From Lentibacter sp. (GTDB lineage Bacteria; Pseudomonadota; Alphaproteobacteria; Rhodobacterales; Rhodobacteraceae), in contig JADGEJ010000029.1 of assembly GCA_016744435.1 (NCBI GenBank), positions 1 to 47,325 on the forward strand: DNA of 47,325 nt, written 5' to 3'. Both the position numbers and the translations under genes were made by a program. Every line of letters starts with the position of its first letter. The first letter of the stretch is position 1. Below are positions 1 through 8,391 of this stretch, piece by piece. The notes under the pieces were generated by a model. That model had not been told where the DNA came from. It saw only the letters and a program-made list of their open reading frames with translations, and searched no databases.

Positions 1-267
1 CCCGACATAGGCGTGGTAATAGGCCAACTCATGCGCCTGCGCGGCGATCGCTTCGGCTATCTCGGTGCGGCCATAACCGACATTCACGCAGTAAAGCCCG
101 GCGAACGCGTCGAGCAGCTTGTTGCCATCACGATCTTCGATAAAGACGCCTTTCGCGCGCGAAATCACCCGCGTCGGCGTTTCACCGCGCGCGTGTTTGG
201 CAAGATGGGTCGAGGGATGGAAAAAGTTCTCACGGTCCCATTGGCTCATTTGGTCGTTGTGCAGCAT
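1..267 (-). CDS. Class III (omega) aminotransferase, N-terminal part
   Basis: The gene enters from beyond the left edge and only its first 89 codons are visible. They read as the front of a PLP-dependent class III aminotransferase: a HP-S-T-H segment near residues 17-21, a GVFIEDRDGN strand-turn, then LLDAFAGLYCVNVGYGR, the conserved start of the large domain. Such enzymes move an amino group from an amino acid or amine to pyruvate or another oxo acid. The lysine that holds PLP lies outside the window, so the substrate cannot be judged. The start at 267 is chosen because AAGGAA lies six bases upstream. An in-frame ATG at 300 would add 11 residues. Family call firm, specificity unknown. Confidence 0.8.
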   Translation of the reverse strand, partial: MLHNDQMSQWDRENFFHPSTHLAKHARGETPTRVISRAKGVFIEDRDGNKLLDAFAGLYCVNVGYGRTEIAEAIAAQAHELAYYHAYVG

Positions 268-300
268 GCGATGTTCCTTGGTTTCTGTCACAGCAAGCAT

Positions 301-597
301 GGATGTTAATGCCGACTGATTTCAATGACATGTTGCACTTTAAAGAGCCGTTTTCAAACGGAATGGCCTTTGCATCCACTGTAGTTAACGCGACTCTCTC
401 AACCTCAACCCCGCTCCAAGGCGGAGACAGGTGTGGAAGGCGCCAAGGTGCGCGCGCTGTGGGACGCCTATGCTTTGCCCATACGCAGTTGGCGCGCATC
501 GGCAAAGTCAAAACTCGCCGTGACTCTCGCAAAGACTAGTGCGCCAAAAGCACTTACTGATGCTTCTGGAGCACTGGCCACCGTGAGATACTTTTGG
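301..597. other. Intergenic region without a convincing gene
   Basis: Short open frames here look like chance frames in GC-rich DNA. The only structure noted is a dyad at 348-361 (CCGTTT, two bases, AAACGG), about 80 bases upstream of the aminotransferase start. It could be an operator for that gene, but nothing else supports this. Confidence 0.4.
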
Positions 598-831
598 TCA
601 GATGTAGAAGGTATCTTTGAAAACGTGCTGCACGATTTCGTCGCGCTTCACGCCCAGCTCGGCGAGCTGCACGTCAGACATGGCGTTCAGCTGGTTAACA
701 AGCTGGATACGGCTGTTGCTGTCCATAGTTGAGACCATGAAGTTGCCGACAGCGCGCAGCGAGCGACGCAGTGGGCGCATGAGAACTTCGGTGACCGGAG
801 TGACCGTCGGTGTGAATGTGATATGTGCCAT
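598..831 (-). CDS. DUF1127 family small protein
   Basis: A 77-residue protein whose last third carries the DUF1127 signature: a basic or polar helix followed by QLNAMSDVQLAELGVKRDEI and a C-terminal aromatic FKDTFYI ending. These short proteins are common in alphaproteobacteria. Some have been linked to RNA turnover and phosphate or metabolic adaptation, but the molecular role of this one is unknown. The start at 831 (MAHITF) is preferred over the ATG at 843 because GAGG lies six bases before it. A second purine-rich stretch (AGGGAGGAG) lies further upstream and is too distant from either start. The gene stands alone, divergent from the next gene. Confidence 0.75.
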   Translation of the reverse strand: MAHITFTPTVTPVTEVLMRPLRRSLRAVGNFMVSTMDSNSRIQLVNQLNAMSDVQLAELGVKRDEIVQHVFKDTFYI

Positions 832-1094
832 TGGAGACCTCATTGTTTGATGTTTAAGGACTCCTCCCTAATGACAGCTATGTTGACCTACTTTCTGCAG
901 CGCAGCAAGTGGCGCCTGTGCAATGCCGCGTTGCGCTGGGCACATGGCGGCTAGTGAGCGCCTGTTTACTGCGCCACGAGAGGCAGGCCACAAAAGACGG
1001 CGTCGCGGGCAGCGCCTTGGCCGCATACAAGGCCTTACTCTTGCCTGATTTCCCGTCCAGAATGATTTTCAGAAAATTGAGACGGTAGATTATT

Positions 1095-2774
1095 ATGCGG
1101 TATTATATTTTTTGGCTGCTCGTTTTGGGGCTGCTTACTTTGCTTTTCGCCATCCCTCACTTGATGCTGATTTTTGCAGTTTTTACTTTGGGGCTAGGCT
1201 ACATTCTGGCTGTTCTGGTTGTTAACGCGTTTGTTTACGCGCTGCTCCTGCTTCCTGCGGTTGCCCTCAGAAACATCTGGGGTAACTGCATATCTGCGGT
1301 TTTTGTGGGCGTCTTGGCTTTCGCCCCGGGGTATCTCGGCCATCAGGAAGCCGTGCCCGCCTTGGGCGAGGTCACGGCAAGCGAAGTGAGCGCCAAACGC
1401 GGATCTGCGACTGGCGCCGAAATGATCGACCTTGCAAGCGGGCTTGGGAACGAGTGCATCAAACGCTGCGAGAGGCTGCTGAAAGGCGGCCAGATCAAGA
1501 AGGTGCGCATTATCAAAAATTTGCGCGCCTACCGGAATGACAAGAAAGGCAGCTCGTTGGTTTTTGTTATGTCCGAGCATGGCCCCGTACTGAGCACAGA
1601 TGACGGGCAGGTTGCTGACATTTCATATATAAGTGGCTCTGATAGAAGCTGGGTTCCCACGCGTGAAACGCCCTCTTACGGGGCGAGATTTTTCAAAGTA
1701 AAATCACGATATAGAGCTGTGATTCACGCGGGGCCGATTGGCAGGGAAGCCAACGGAGAAACCTTGTATCGCAAGGCCTCGTTAACCTACGAAAAGCCTA
1801 ACAGCCCAACATTCCTTCTCCCCGCTGACCCCTTCCGTGGCTCCTCTAGCGATGGTGGCTATGAGTTCCTGTGGACAACCGTGCGCCCAAGCCCGGTAAC
1901 ACCCGATGCGATTGATGACGCTTTCAAAGCTCTGGGCATACCATTGGGCGAGGCGGCCCCAAGGACGCGGAAAAAACCCCGCGAGCGAGACTCTGAGGCC
2001 GAGCTTCCGGCACTGCGGGCTGCAGCGAAAGCTGCGTTCGAAGTGACTGATGGAGACCTCTACGACAAGAGCCAGCAATACCGCCCATGGCTAAACGCTC
2101 TCAGCCGCGTGAAAGCCCCCACACAAGACGACCTTGACCTGTTTGATGCGATCTCGACATCAGACACCAACTGGATTTCTTTTGACATTACGAAGGCCTT
2201 TAGCCAGCAAGCGCAAATCACCGAGCTGATGCTAGAGAGGCTGTTTCTGGATCTGGAAAAGAAGGGGGCCACTTATGACCCGTTTCTGCAGTTTGTACTC
2301 GTCCGGCGCTTCAACGAAACCCCGTTTACGACAGAGCAGATCGAAGCTTATCGAGAGCGCTATCTGGCTGTTGTTGACGCGGCTTTGTCGCGTGAGACCG
2401 AGCCTGAAACCAAGCGTGAAACCGTTTCTATTGTGTTTGGCGCGAAGGCCTTTGGCATTGATGTTGCTGCCTTTACTCCGCGCTTGAGAGACTTGAGTAA
2501 GTATCAGTATCAGCAGTACCGTGAGAACATGTGCGCCTATCCGATGCCCGAACGCACCGCCTTTTTTGCCGATGCGCTGCGCCTGATTGAGGCTGGCTTG
2601 CAGGCTCGCAACGGGCGAGCTGTCAATGAGTACACAGGCCTGCTTCGCGAGATTTGGCTGGAAGGCTACACCGCCGAAGTCGTGCGATTGCTTGATTTGC
2701 CCGACGCGAAGTGGGCCAAAACTCAACGCGAGTATGTCACCAACACAGAGCACCACTACGGCGGCTGCGATTGA
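1095..2774 (+). CDS. Orphan membrane-anchored protein, 559 aa
   Basis: I do not recognise this protein. Residues 1-80 are strongly hydrophobic and would form three or four membrane helices. About 480 hydrophilic residues follow. The soluble part has a region near 110-250 that looks beta-rich (repeated V-x-V and Y-x-A-V segments), a basic-acidic linker near 285-300 (RKKPRERDSEAEL), and a C-terminal half that looks helical. No catalytic motif, zinc cluster or P-loop was found. Length, regular codon use and a good terminator about 80 bases after the stop support a real gene. It is not part of an obvious operon and sits in a stretch with other unrecognised or broken genes, which suggests acquired DNA. 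The ribosome site before the ATG is weak. Confidence 0.7.
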   Translation: MRYYIFWLLVLGLLTLLFAIPHLMLIFAVFTLGLGYILAVLVVNAFVYALLLLPAVALRNIWGNCISAVFVGVLAFAPGYLGHQEAVPALGEVTASEVSAKRGSATGAEMIDLASGLGNECIKRCERLLKGGQIKKVRIIKNLRAYRNDKKGSSLVFVMSEHGPVLSTDDGQVADISYISGSDRSWVPTRETPSYGARFFKVKSRYRAVIHAGPIGREANGETLYRKASLTYEKPNSPTFLLPADPFRGSSSDGGYEFLWTTVRPSPVTPDAIDDAFKALGIPLGEAAPRTRKKPRERDSEAELPALRAAAKAAFEVTDGDLYDKSQQYRPWLNALSRVKAPTQDDLDLFDAISTSDTNWISFDITKAFSQQAQITELMLERLFLDLEKKGATYDPFLQFVLVRRFNETPFTTEQIEAYRERYLAVVDAALSRETEPETKRETVSIVFGAKAFGIDVAAFTPRLRDLSKYQYQQYRENMCAYPMPERTAFFADALRLIEAGLQARNGRAVNEYTGLLREIWLEGYTAEVVRLLDLPDAKWAKTQREYVTNTEHHYGGCD

Positions 2775-2851
2775 CCTTCGGGGCTGAGGCCACATGCGCC
2801 GCGCTTTGCTTCAAGCCAAGCGCAAACGGCGCTGGATTGTTGGGAATGAAC

Positions 2852-2875
2852 AGGAACCCATAGTGGTTCCTTTTT
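2852..2875 (+). terminator. Intrinsic terminator after the 559-aa gene
   Basis: AGGAACC at 2852-2858 pairs perfectly with GGTTCCT at 2865-2871 across a six-base loop, and the stem runs into a five-T tract at 2871-2875. This is a textbook rho-independent terminator for the gene ending at 2774. Confidence 0.8.
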
Positions 2876-3001
2876 CAACTCCTAAAATGCAATGAAATTA
2901 ATGTACCAAAGTTCAAAATGAGCAACCAAGTTTCCTTTCTGGCAGCTTAAGCATTCCCTCAAACGTCAAAGAGAAAGCCGACATTCGCCATGCGATACTT
3001 C

Positions 3002-3032
3002 AATGGCGGCTATGCGGGACGAAGCCGCCATT
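3002..3032. repeat. Perfect 10-bp inverted repeat in gene-free region 2876-3217
   Basis: AATGGCGGCT at 3002-3011 pairs exactly with AGCCGCCATT at 3023-3032 across an 11-base loop. The surroundings (about 2976-3050) contain no convincing gene. A degenerate relative appears at about 4097-4146: both share AATGGC-GCTAT, a GCGGG or GGCGGG core and a TTT-x-GCTGCC end. I read them as two decayed copies of a non-coding repeat. I saw nothing else in 2876-3217. Confidence 0.45.
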
Positions 3033-3217
3033 TCGCTGCCGTTGCATCAATGACTGCTTTTGTGTTTTCCCCAAAAAATGGTCCTTTGGAGAAGTGGCAC
3101 GAGGTTTACGTGTTATCTGTTTATCTGTGCGCAAAAATCCCATTCCGTATCCGTCCGGTATGCCTGCTCTTTCGCAGAGTTTGTGGTTTGAAAATAGTGG
3201 CTTTGCGAGAGGACATC

Positions 3218-3529
3218 TTAATGATCTTTTCCAGTTTTTTGCAGCGCTCTTGCCAGTGCGAAAGTGATGGCGAATACGATCAACCCTACACTCGTCGCCC
3301 CCAGAGCAAACACCCAGGACAGCAGCCAAGCTGGGCCATCCCAAGCCGGATCATTTGGCGCCATTGTTCCCCAAATATGCCTCTGAAATCCAAATGTCCC
3401 GCCCGCGAAAAGTACAAAGACCAGGCCCAGAATTGAAATCGAAGAAAGGTTCGCAAGTGAACTGATTTTGCAAACAAGTAACCCTGTTAGGCCCCCTACA
3501 ATCACAGCGAACGTTAGTAATATTTCCAT
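3218..3529 (-). CDS. Small membrane protein of unknown function, 103 aa
   Basis: The product is mostly hydrophobic: one helix near residues 1-20 (start MEILLTFAVIVGG), a second near 26-45 (SILGLVFVLFAGG) and a third near 70-95 (LLSWVFALGATSVGLIVFAI). They are separated by a short polar loop containing HIWGTMAPNDPAWDGP. It ends in a basic tail. No known family was recognised. The start at 3529 follows AGGAAGGA, about 11 bases upstream, a slightly long spacing. A longer frame to 3562 exists. The broken ORF at 3588-3944 lies just upstream on the same strand, so both may once have belonged to one transcript. Confidence 0.55.
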   Translation of the reverse strand: MEILLTFAVIVGGLTGLLVCKISSLANLSSISILGLVFVLFAGGTFGFQRHIWGTMAPNDPAWDGPAWLLSWVFALGATSVGLIVFAITFALARALQKTGKDH

Positions 3530-3580
3530 TCTCTTACTTATCCTTCCTGCGGGAACTCCCACGGTACCAGTTCACCACGC

Positions 3581-3950
3581 GCTCGATTTACAAGTGATGC
3601 CAGATCCGCACTTGCTTTTCGACATCGCTCAAATCGGATTTATTTGCTTGCTCGTGTATTGCATGTTTGACGACCTCGGCAAGATACTCACACCATGAAC
3701 CTAATGAGCCCATGTCAGTGAAGCTCATATCTTGTAGTCCCCACTCAGCGCTGAAATGAGCTCCGGGAGGTCTTGAGGCCAAGTTTTCGTAGTAGACCAG
3801 TGCGTGATATCCTAGGTTGGACCCGCTCCAAGATTTATGGACTTCTTTGTCGGCTTCGCTCAACGCTTTAAGCGTTTCTTTATGCTCTGTTTGAAAGACC
3901 TTGGCTGCCCTCTCTAATTGATCAGCCAGTTCTAAAAGCTCGATTTACAA
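3581..3950. repeat. 13-bp direct repeats bracketing the broken ORF
   Basis: GCTCGATTTACAA occurs exactly at 3581-3593 and again at 3938-3950. On the minus strand each copy carries an in-frame TAA, so one copy blocks the 5' end of the ORF between them and the other ends it. The interval between the copies is 344 bp and shows no terminal inverted repeats. Confidence 0.7.
3588..3944 (-). pseudogene. Truncated ORF, KSWSGS-LGYH family
   Basis: An open frame of 118 codons with no ATG. It opens directly after a TAA inside one copy of the 13-bp repeat and stops at a TAA inside the other. The only bacterial start candidates are internal CTG codons or a TTG at 3863. The sequence is clearly protein-like: an amphipathic charged helix (ELLELADQLERAAKVFQ) is followed by KSWSGSNLGYHALVYYENL and PPGAHFSAEWGL. 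I associate that conserved block with uncharacterised proteins of accessory regions, whose function I do not know. Such proteins continue past the point where this frame stops. After the stop the same frame reads on for 17 sense codons (IERVVNWY and on), suggesting more coding sequence once followed. Probably a remnant. Confidence 0.5.
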
Positions 3951-4182
3951 CTCTTAATTCCTTACAGACGCGGCACCTTAAATTACAGGTGCGTTTAACA
4001 TGCGGATTTCACCGTTAACGTCTATAGCAGACGTTGGTAGAACTCGCAGCATTCGTTGTTTTGGGCTCTTCGGTAGCCTTCGCTACATCTTGATACAATG
4101 GCTGCTATAGGCTTCGGCGGGTCAAAGGGTAGATTTATGCTGCCATAACGGAACTATCATGGGGTGCTTAACAGGGAAGGTT

Positions 4183-4258
4183 TGGTGGAGCATAGCGGGA
4201 TCGAACCGCTGACCTCCTGCATGCCATGCAGGCGCTCTCCCAGCTGAGCTAATGCCCC
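4183..4258 (-). tRNA. tRNA-Ala (anticodon GGC)
   Basis: A full cloverleaf reads on the minus strand from GGGGCAT at 4258 to an encoded CCA at 4185-4183. The acceptor stem GGGGCAT pairs with ATGCTCC and includes the G3-U70 wobble that marks alanine tRNAs. The anticodon stem CCTGC/GCAGG encloses ATGGCAT, giving anticodon GGC. The T loop GGTTCGATCC is canonical. Its 3' end faces the poorly recognisable region at lower coordinates, the usual orientation for island integration at a tRNA. Confidence 0.95.
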
Positions 4259-4368
4259 AAACCTTAAGTCAGCCTTCTAGGCAAGTGCTGACTGCGCGGG
4301 TGATATTCAAAGGGGCGAGCAGGTTCAAGGCCTAATCCGCCCCTTCGAGCAATTCTTAGTACAAAGAC

Positions 4369-4692
4369 TTAGTCGTCGTCCGTTTCGGCGGCCACATCGG
4401 CCAGCTCTTCGAGCGGAACTGTATCTTCGTCTTCTTCGTCCTCGAGCACAGCATCGTCGTCAAGATCAACGTCGACATCATCTTCGAGTGTTACTTCTTC
4501 TTCAAGCTCGGCTTCTTTCGCTTTCTTGGTCGCTGCATCTTCAGCGTCAGGCGCGATAGAGCCCTTCTTGTTCTTGTCGAATTCCACGACTTCACCCGTG
4601 TAAGGGCTCACGACTGGATCGTTGTTCAGGTCGTAAAAACGCTTGCCAGTGGTTGGGCACAAACGTTTGATACCCCATTCTTCCTTAGGCAT
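4369..4692 (-). CDS. FYDLN acid domain protein (TIGR02300)
   Basis: A 107-residue protein with the family signature at its start: MPKEEWGIKRLCPTTGKRFYDLN, followed by DPVVSPYTGE. The second half is almost entirely Glu and Asp with a few Lys, and is surely disordered. The N-terminal part resembles a small zinc-ribbon-like fold, but only one Cys is present here. The family is restricted largely to alphaproteobacteria and has no established function. A GAGGT ribosome site stands just before the ATG. The tRNA-Ala gene lies about 110 bases downstream on the same strand. Confidence 0.9.
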   Translation of the reverse strand: MPKEEWGIKRLCPTTGKRFYDLNNDPVVSPYTGEVVEFDKNKKGSIAPDAEDAATKKAKEAELEEEVTLEDDVDVDLDDDAVLEDEEDEDTVPLEELADVAAETDDD

Positions 4693-4831
4693 AACTACCT
4701 CTTTTCATCTCAGGACTTGTCGGCGATCTGCGCCAACTGCCATAACAGGGGGTGGGTGTCAAAGGCTTTTGGCAAATGAGCGTGCTTTACCGCTTGATTT
4801 GACGGGCTGTTTTACGGGCGTGAGGGCGTTG

Positions 4832-5524
4832 ATGGACAAACTGGTTTTGGATGGTGATCCGCCTGTCGAAGTGTTGCTTCGGCGTTCAGCGCGGGCAAAA
4901 CGGCTGTCTTTACGTGTCTCGCAGCTTGACGGGCGGGTAACGCTGACACTTCCGCGCTTTGCATCAGAGCGTGAAGCCACCAGTTTTGCCCGCGAAAAAG
5001 CCGCATGGCTCAGGCAGCACGTGAGCCGCTTTGAAAGCGACGTTTCGCTGAGGTTTGGCAGCGAACTTCCCTATGAGGGCGAGATGATTCGCATTGAGCC
5101 TGGCGAGGGCCGAAAGCTTCGCCTTGAGAGCGGAGTGCTGCATGTGCCTGGCCCAGAAGAGCGACTCGGCGCACGGCTGGTGGCGTTTTTGAAAGAGAAC
5201 GCCCGTTCACGCCTGACTGGCGCGTCTGACCACTACGCTGCGGAGCTTGGCAGGCCTTTCACCCGCGTCAGCATTCGCGACACGCGCTCGCGCTGGGGCT
5301 CGTGTAGCTCGCAGGGTGCGCTGATGTATTCGTGGCGCTTGATTATGGCGCCGCCAGAGGTGCTTGATTATGTCGCAGCGCACGAAGTGGCCCACTTGCA
5401 AGAGATGAACCACTCGCGCGCGTTTTGGGAGGTGGTTGAGCGGCTTTATGGCTCTCACGCCAAACCGCGTCGTTGGCTCAAGGAAAACGGCCACGGCTTA
5501 CACAAGTATCAGTTTGGCAATTGA
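4832..5524 (+). CDS. YgjP-type metallopeptidase (DUF45)
   Basis: Product of 230 residues. The C-terminal half holds the zinc-binding HEVAH at 184-188, with a further His at 194 (NHSRAFW) as the likely third ligand, preceded by the family block RDTRSRWGSCSSQGALMYSWRL at about 149-170. The N-terminal half is a beta-rich domain (RRSARAKRLSLRVS). This is the M48-related SprT/YgjP metalloprotease family, cytoplasmic and of uncertain substrate. The open frame extends upstream to 4643, but it would then run into the divergent FYDLN gene. GAGGGC seven bases before the ATG at 4832 and the usual family length favour the shorter form. Confidence 0.85.
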   Translation: MDKLVLDGDPPVEVLLRRSARAKRLSLRVSQLDGRVTLTLPRFASEREATSFAREKAAWLRQHVSRFESDVSLRFGSELPYEGEMIRIEPGEGRKLRLESGVLHVPGPEERLGARLVAFLKENARSRLTGASDHYAAELGRPFTRVSIRDTRSRWGSCSSQGALMYSWRLIMAPPEVLDYVAAHEVAHLQEMNHSRAFWEVVERLYGSHAKPRRWLKENGHGLHKYQFGN

Positions 5525-5535
5525 CGCTGGGGCCT

Positions 5536-5549
5536 TTTGTGATCACAAA
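5536..5549. promoter_or_regulatory. Palindromic operator before the GntR gene
   Basis: TTTGTGATCACAAA is a perfect 14-bp palindrome ending six bases before the GntR start codon. FadR/FCD-type GntR regulators bind short palindromes of the TTGT-ACAA kind. Overlap with the ribosome-binding region fits autorepression. The assignment is inferred from position and symmetry. Confidence 0.5.
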
Positions 5550-5555
5550 TAGAGC

Positions 5556-6209
5556 ATGCAGACAACGCCCCTACGCAACGAGCCCTCCCCAACCTCGGCC
5601 CATGACAAGGTCTATCGCGGATTGCGCGCCCGGATCATGCACGGCGACGTGACGCCCGGCCACGCGTTCACTCTGCGCGGCGTGGGCCAAGAATTTGAAG
5701 TGTCGATGACGCCTGCCCGCGAAGCCTTGCAAAGGCTGGTCGCGGAGGGCGCCCTGACGATGTCGAGCTCGGGGCGCACCTCAACACCCGAGCTGAGCAA
5801 CGAGCGGATTGAGGAGCTTGCCGCCCTGCGCGCGCTCATCGAAGTCGAGCTGGCAAGTCGCGCCCTGCCCCGCGCCCACTTTGCCTTGATCGACCGCCTA
5901 ACTGCCATCAATGGGACAATCGCCGAAGCTGTCGCCCACAAAGACGCAGTGGCTTACATCCGGTCCAACCTAGAGTTTCACCGCACGCTGTATTTGCGCG
6001 CGCAGGCCCCTGCCATGCTCGCGATGTGCGAAACGGTCTGGCTACAACTCGGCCCGACGATGCGCGCGCTTTACGGACGCCTGCACCGCACCGAGCTGCC
6101 GCAGTTTCACCGCGCCATTGTTGCGGCTTTGCAGGCTGGTGACGAGCCGAGTCTGCGCCTTGCGGTGCGCTCGGACGTCACGCAAGGCCTCAGGATGTTG
6201 GCCAGTTAA
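5556..6209 (+). CDS. GntR family regulator, FadR/FCD type
   Basis: 217 residues. A winged helix-turn-helix occupies about 15-80 (KVYRGLRARIMHGDVTPG, then TLRGVGQEFEVSMTPAREALQRLVAEGAL, the classic GntR recognition segment). A helical FCD effector domain follows at about 85-210, with RALIEVELASRA and the LEFHRTLY motif whose Asp/His residues usually coordinate a metal. It probably senses a small organic acid. The next gene, an antiporter, starts at the base after the stop codon, so the two are cotranscribed and the regulator may control it. The palindrome at 5536-5549 points to autoregulation. The ribosome site is weak. Confidence 0.85.
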   Translation: MQTTPLRNEPSPTSAHDKVYRGLRARIMHGDVTPGHAFTLRGVGQEFEVSMTPAREALQRLVAEGALTMSSSGRTSTPELSNERIEELAALRALIEVELASRALPRAHFALIDRLTAINGTIAEAVAHKDAVAYIRSNLEFHRTLYLRAQAPAMLAMCETVWLQLGPTMRALYGRLHRTELPQFHRAIVAALQAGDEPSLRLAVRSDVTQGLRMLAS

Positions 6210-7373
6210 ATGAGCGAACATGCCCCTGTTCTGATCACCCTTGGTCTGCTTTTTCTTGCCGGGCTTGCCGCCGACACAATCGGGCGGCGCACCAAGCTGC
6301 CGCGGGTCACGATTTTGCTGGGCATCGGCATCATCATTGGCAAGTCAGGCTTTGACCTCGTGCCAGACACTGTTCAGGCGCTTTACCCGATCTTGTCGAT
6401 TGTCGCGCTCACGATGGTGTCGTTTGTGCTTGGCAGCGCTCTGACACGCAAGAACATGAGCAGCAACGGGCGGGCGATTTTTGTCGTCTCGCTTGCCGTG
6501 GTTCTGGTGACGATTCTGGGGATGGGTGCCGGGCTGTGGCTGCTTGGGCTGCCCCTGCCGCTGGCGCTGTTGTTTGGCGCGGTTGCCACCGCGACAGACC
6601 CTGCCGCCACGCAAGACGCTGTGCGCCAGTCACAGGTGCAATCAGGCTTTTCAAAAACCATACAAGGCATCGTCGCGATCGACGATGCTTGGGGGCTTTT
6701 GGCCTTTTCGCTGGTGGTTGTTGTGGCCCGCAGCTTGCTTGGCGAGAGTGCCGGAAGCGGGCTGGTTCACGCGCTGTGGGAGATCGGCGGAGCCGTTGCG
6801 CTTGGGCTTGGCGTCGGGCTGCCCGCTGCTGTCATGACAGGACGCCTCAAGAAGGGCGAGCCACAGATGACAGAAGCGCTTGGCATTGTGTTTTTGACGG
6901 CTGGCCTCGCGGTGTATTTTGGCGTCTCATACTTGCTGGCGGGCATCACGGCTGGTTTGGTTATCGCCAATTTTGCCCGTCATCAGAAGCGCGCCTTCCA
7001 TGAGATCGAGTATATTCAGTGGCCGTTTTTGCTGCTGTTCTTCCTGCTGGCAGGCGCGTCTCTTGAGCTTGGCGCTCTGTGGCAGGCAGGCGCTGTTGGC
7101 GGTGCTTACATCGTGCTGCGCGTGCTGTCGCGGCTGCTGGGCGGCTGGCTTGGTGGCGTGGTGGCGCAAAGCCCTGCTGGCGAGCGTCGCTGGTATGGCG
7201 CCGCGCTGTTGCCGCAGGCGGGCGTAGCTGTGGGCATGGCGCTTGTCGCCGCGCAGGAGTTCCCCGATTATGGCGAGCTGCTGCTCACGATCACCGTTGG
7301 CACAACCGTCGCGTTTGAGCTGTTTGGCCCACCGTTGACGCTGTTGGCGTTGAAGCGGACTGAAAAGCTTTAA
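6210..7373 (+). CDS. Cation/proton antiporter (CPA family)
   Basis: 387 residues, almost all in membrane helices (about 11-12 segments). Typical monovalent cation/proton antiporter elements are visible: [19 protein letters not shown] near the start, [13 protein letters not shown] near residue 130, and [11 protein letters not shown] near 155. Its paired Asp residues match the ion-binding pair of CPA2-type carriers. It would exchange Na+ or K+ for H+ across the inner membrane. No C-terminal TrkA-N nucleotide-binding domain follows, unlike KefB/KefC. The ATG follows the TAA of the GntR gene without a gap. The stop overlaps the stop of accA on the other strand by three bases. Confidence 0.85.
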   Translation: MSEHAPVLITLGLLFLAGLAADTIGRRTKLPRVTILLGIGIIIGKSGFDLVPDTVQALYPILSIVALTMVSFVLGSALTRKNMSSNGRAIFVVSLAVVLVTILGMGAGLWLLGLPLPLALLFGAVATATDPAATQDAVRQSQVQSGFSKTIQGIVAIDDAWGLLAFSLVVVVARSLLGESAGSGLVHALWEIGGAVALGLGVGLPAAVMTGRLKKGEPQMTEALGIVFLTAGLAVYFGVSYLLAGITAGLVIANFARHQKRAFHEIEYIQWPFLLLFFLLAGASLELGALWQAGAVGGAYIVLRVLSRLLGGWLGGVVAQSPAGERRWYGAALLPQAGVAVGMALVAAQEFPDYGELLLTITVGTTVAFELFGPPLTLLALKRTEKL

Positions 7374-8332
7374 GCCGCGAGGCCTTTTGAGCCGAGGTCG
7401 AGGTATTTCTTGCGGCGGGCTGCGATGATGTCTTTAGCGTCTTTGTCTTCCAGCTCGGCCAGCATGCCGCCAATCGCGGCCTTCACCGCTTCAAGCGTGG
7501 CTGGCTTGTCGCGATGCGCCCCGCCAAGCGGCTCTTTGATAACAACATCGGCGACGCCAAGCTGCGTGAGGTCTTGCGCCGTGAGGCGCAGGGCTTCGGC
7601 GGCTTCGCGCATTTTTTCGGCGTCTTTCCAGAGGATGCTCGCGCAGCCTTCGGGGCTGATCACCGAGTAGATCGAGTGCTCGAGCATGGCGATCCTGTCA
7701 CCGGTGGCGAAGGCCACAGCGCCGCCTGAGCCGCCCTCGCCGATGATCACAGAGATAAGCGGCACGCCAACTTGCAGGCAGGTTTCTGTCGAGCGTGCGA
7801 TCGCCTCTGACTGGCCACGCTCTTCAGCGCCCTTGCCGGGATATGCCCCCGCAGTGTCTACCAGCGAGATGATCGGCAGGCCGAACTTGTCGGCCATTTC
7901 CATCAGCCGGACGGCTTTGCGGTAGCCCTCGGGGCGGGCCATGCCGAAGTTGTGTTTGATACGGCTTTTGGTGTCATGGCCCTTCTCGTGGCCGATCACC
8001 ATGACTGGCTGGTCGTTAAACCGCGCGAGGCCGCCCGTGACAGCGTAGTCGTCAGCAAAGTTCCTATCGCCCGCAAGCGGGGTGAACTCGGTAAACAGTG
8101 CTTCGATGTAGTCACGGCAATGTGGGCGCTCGGGGTGACGGGCGACTTGGCATTTGCGCCAAGGCGTGAGGCTTTGGTAGAGTTCTACAAGCATGTCGGC
8201 AGCTTTTGCATCAAGCGCTGCGGCCTCTGCCTCAACATCCATTTCCTCGTTCTGGCGGGCCATGGCGCGCAACTCTTCAGCTTTGCCTTCGATCTCGGCG
8301 AGCGGCTTTTCAAAATCAAGGTAATTGGTCAT
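7370..8332 (-). CDS. accA: Acetyl-CoA carboxylase carboxyltransferase, alpha subunit
   Basis: 320 residues, the usual AccA length. With AccD it moves the carboxyl group from carboxybiotin to acetyl-CoA, giving malonyl-CoA for fatty acid synthesis in the cytoplasm. Visible signatures are the N-terminal helical arm ([18 protein letters not shown]), [22 protein letters not shown], the [18 protein letters not shown] loop, [21 protein letters not shown], and the oxyanion-hole glycines in [19 protein letters not shown] lies eight bases before the ATG. It converges on the antiporter gene with overlapping stop codons, leaving no room for a separate terminator. Confidence 0.97.
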   Translation of the reverse strand: MTNYLDFEKPLAEIEGKAEELRAMARQNEEMDVEAEAAALDAKAADMLVELYQSLTPWRKCQVARHPERPHCRDYIEALFTEFTPLAGDRNFADDYAVTGGLARFNDQPVMVIGHEKGHDTKSRIKHNFGMARPEGYRKAVRLMEMADKFGLPIISLVDTAGAYPGKGAEERGQSEAIARSTETCLQVGVPLISVIIGEGGSGGAVAFATGDRIAMLEHSIYSVISPEGCASILWKDAEKMREAAEALRLTAQDLTQLGVADVVIKEPLGGAHRDKPATLEAVKAAIGGMLAELEDKDAKDIIAARRKKYLDLGSKGLAA

Positions 8333-8391
8333 GGCGATAACTCCGAACAGATTGGCTGATATATGGCCGCTCGCCGTGCGAAATGCAATCT

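Noticed and set aside
230-532. Minus-strand 100-codon frame upstream of the aminotransferase
   Set aside because: Overlaps the true aminotransferase frame and has no ribosome site or recognisable sequence.
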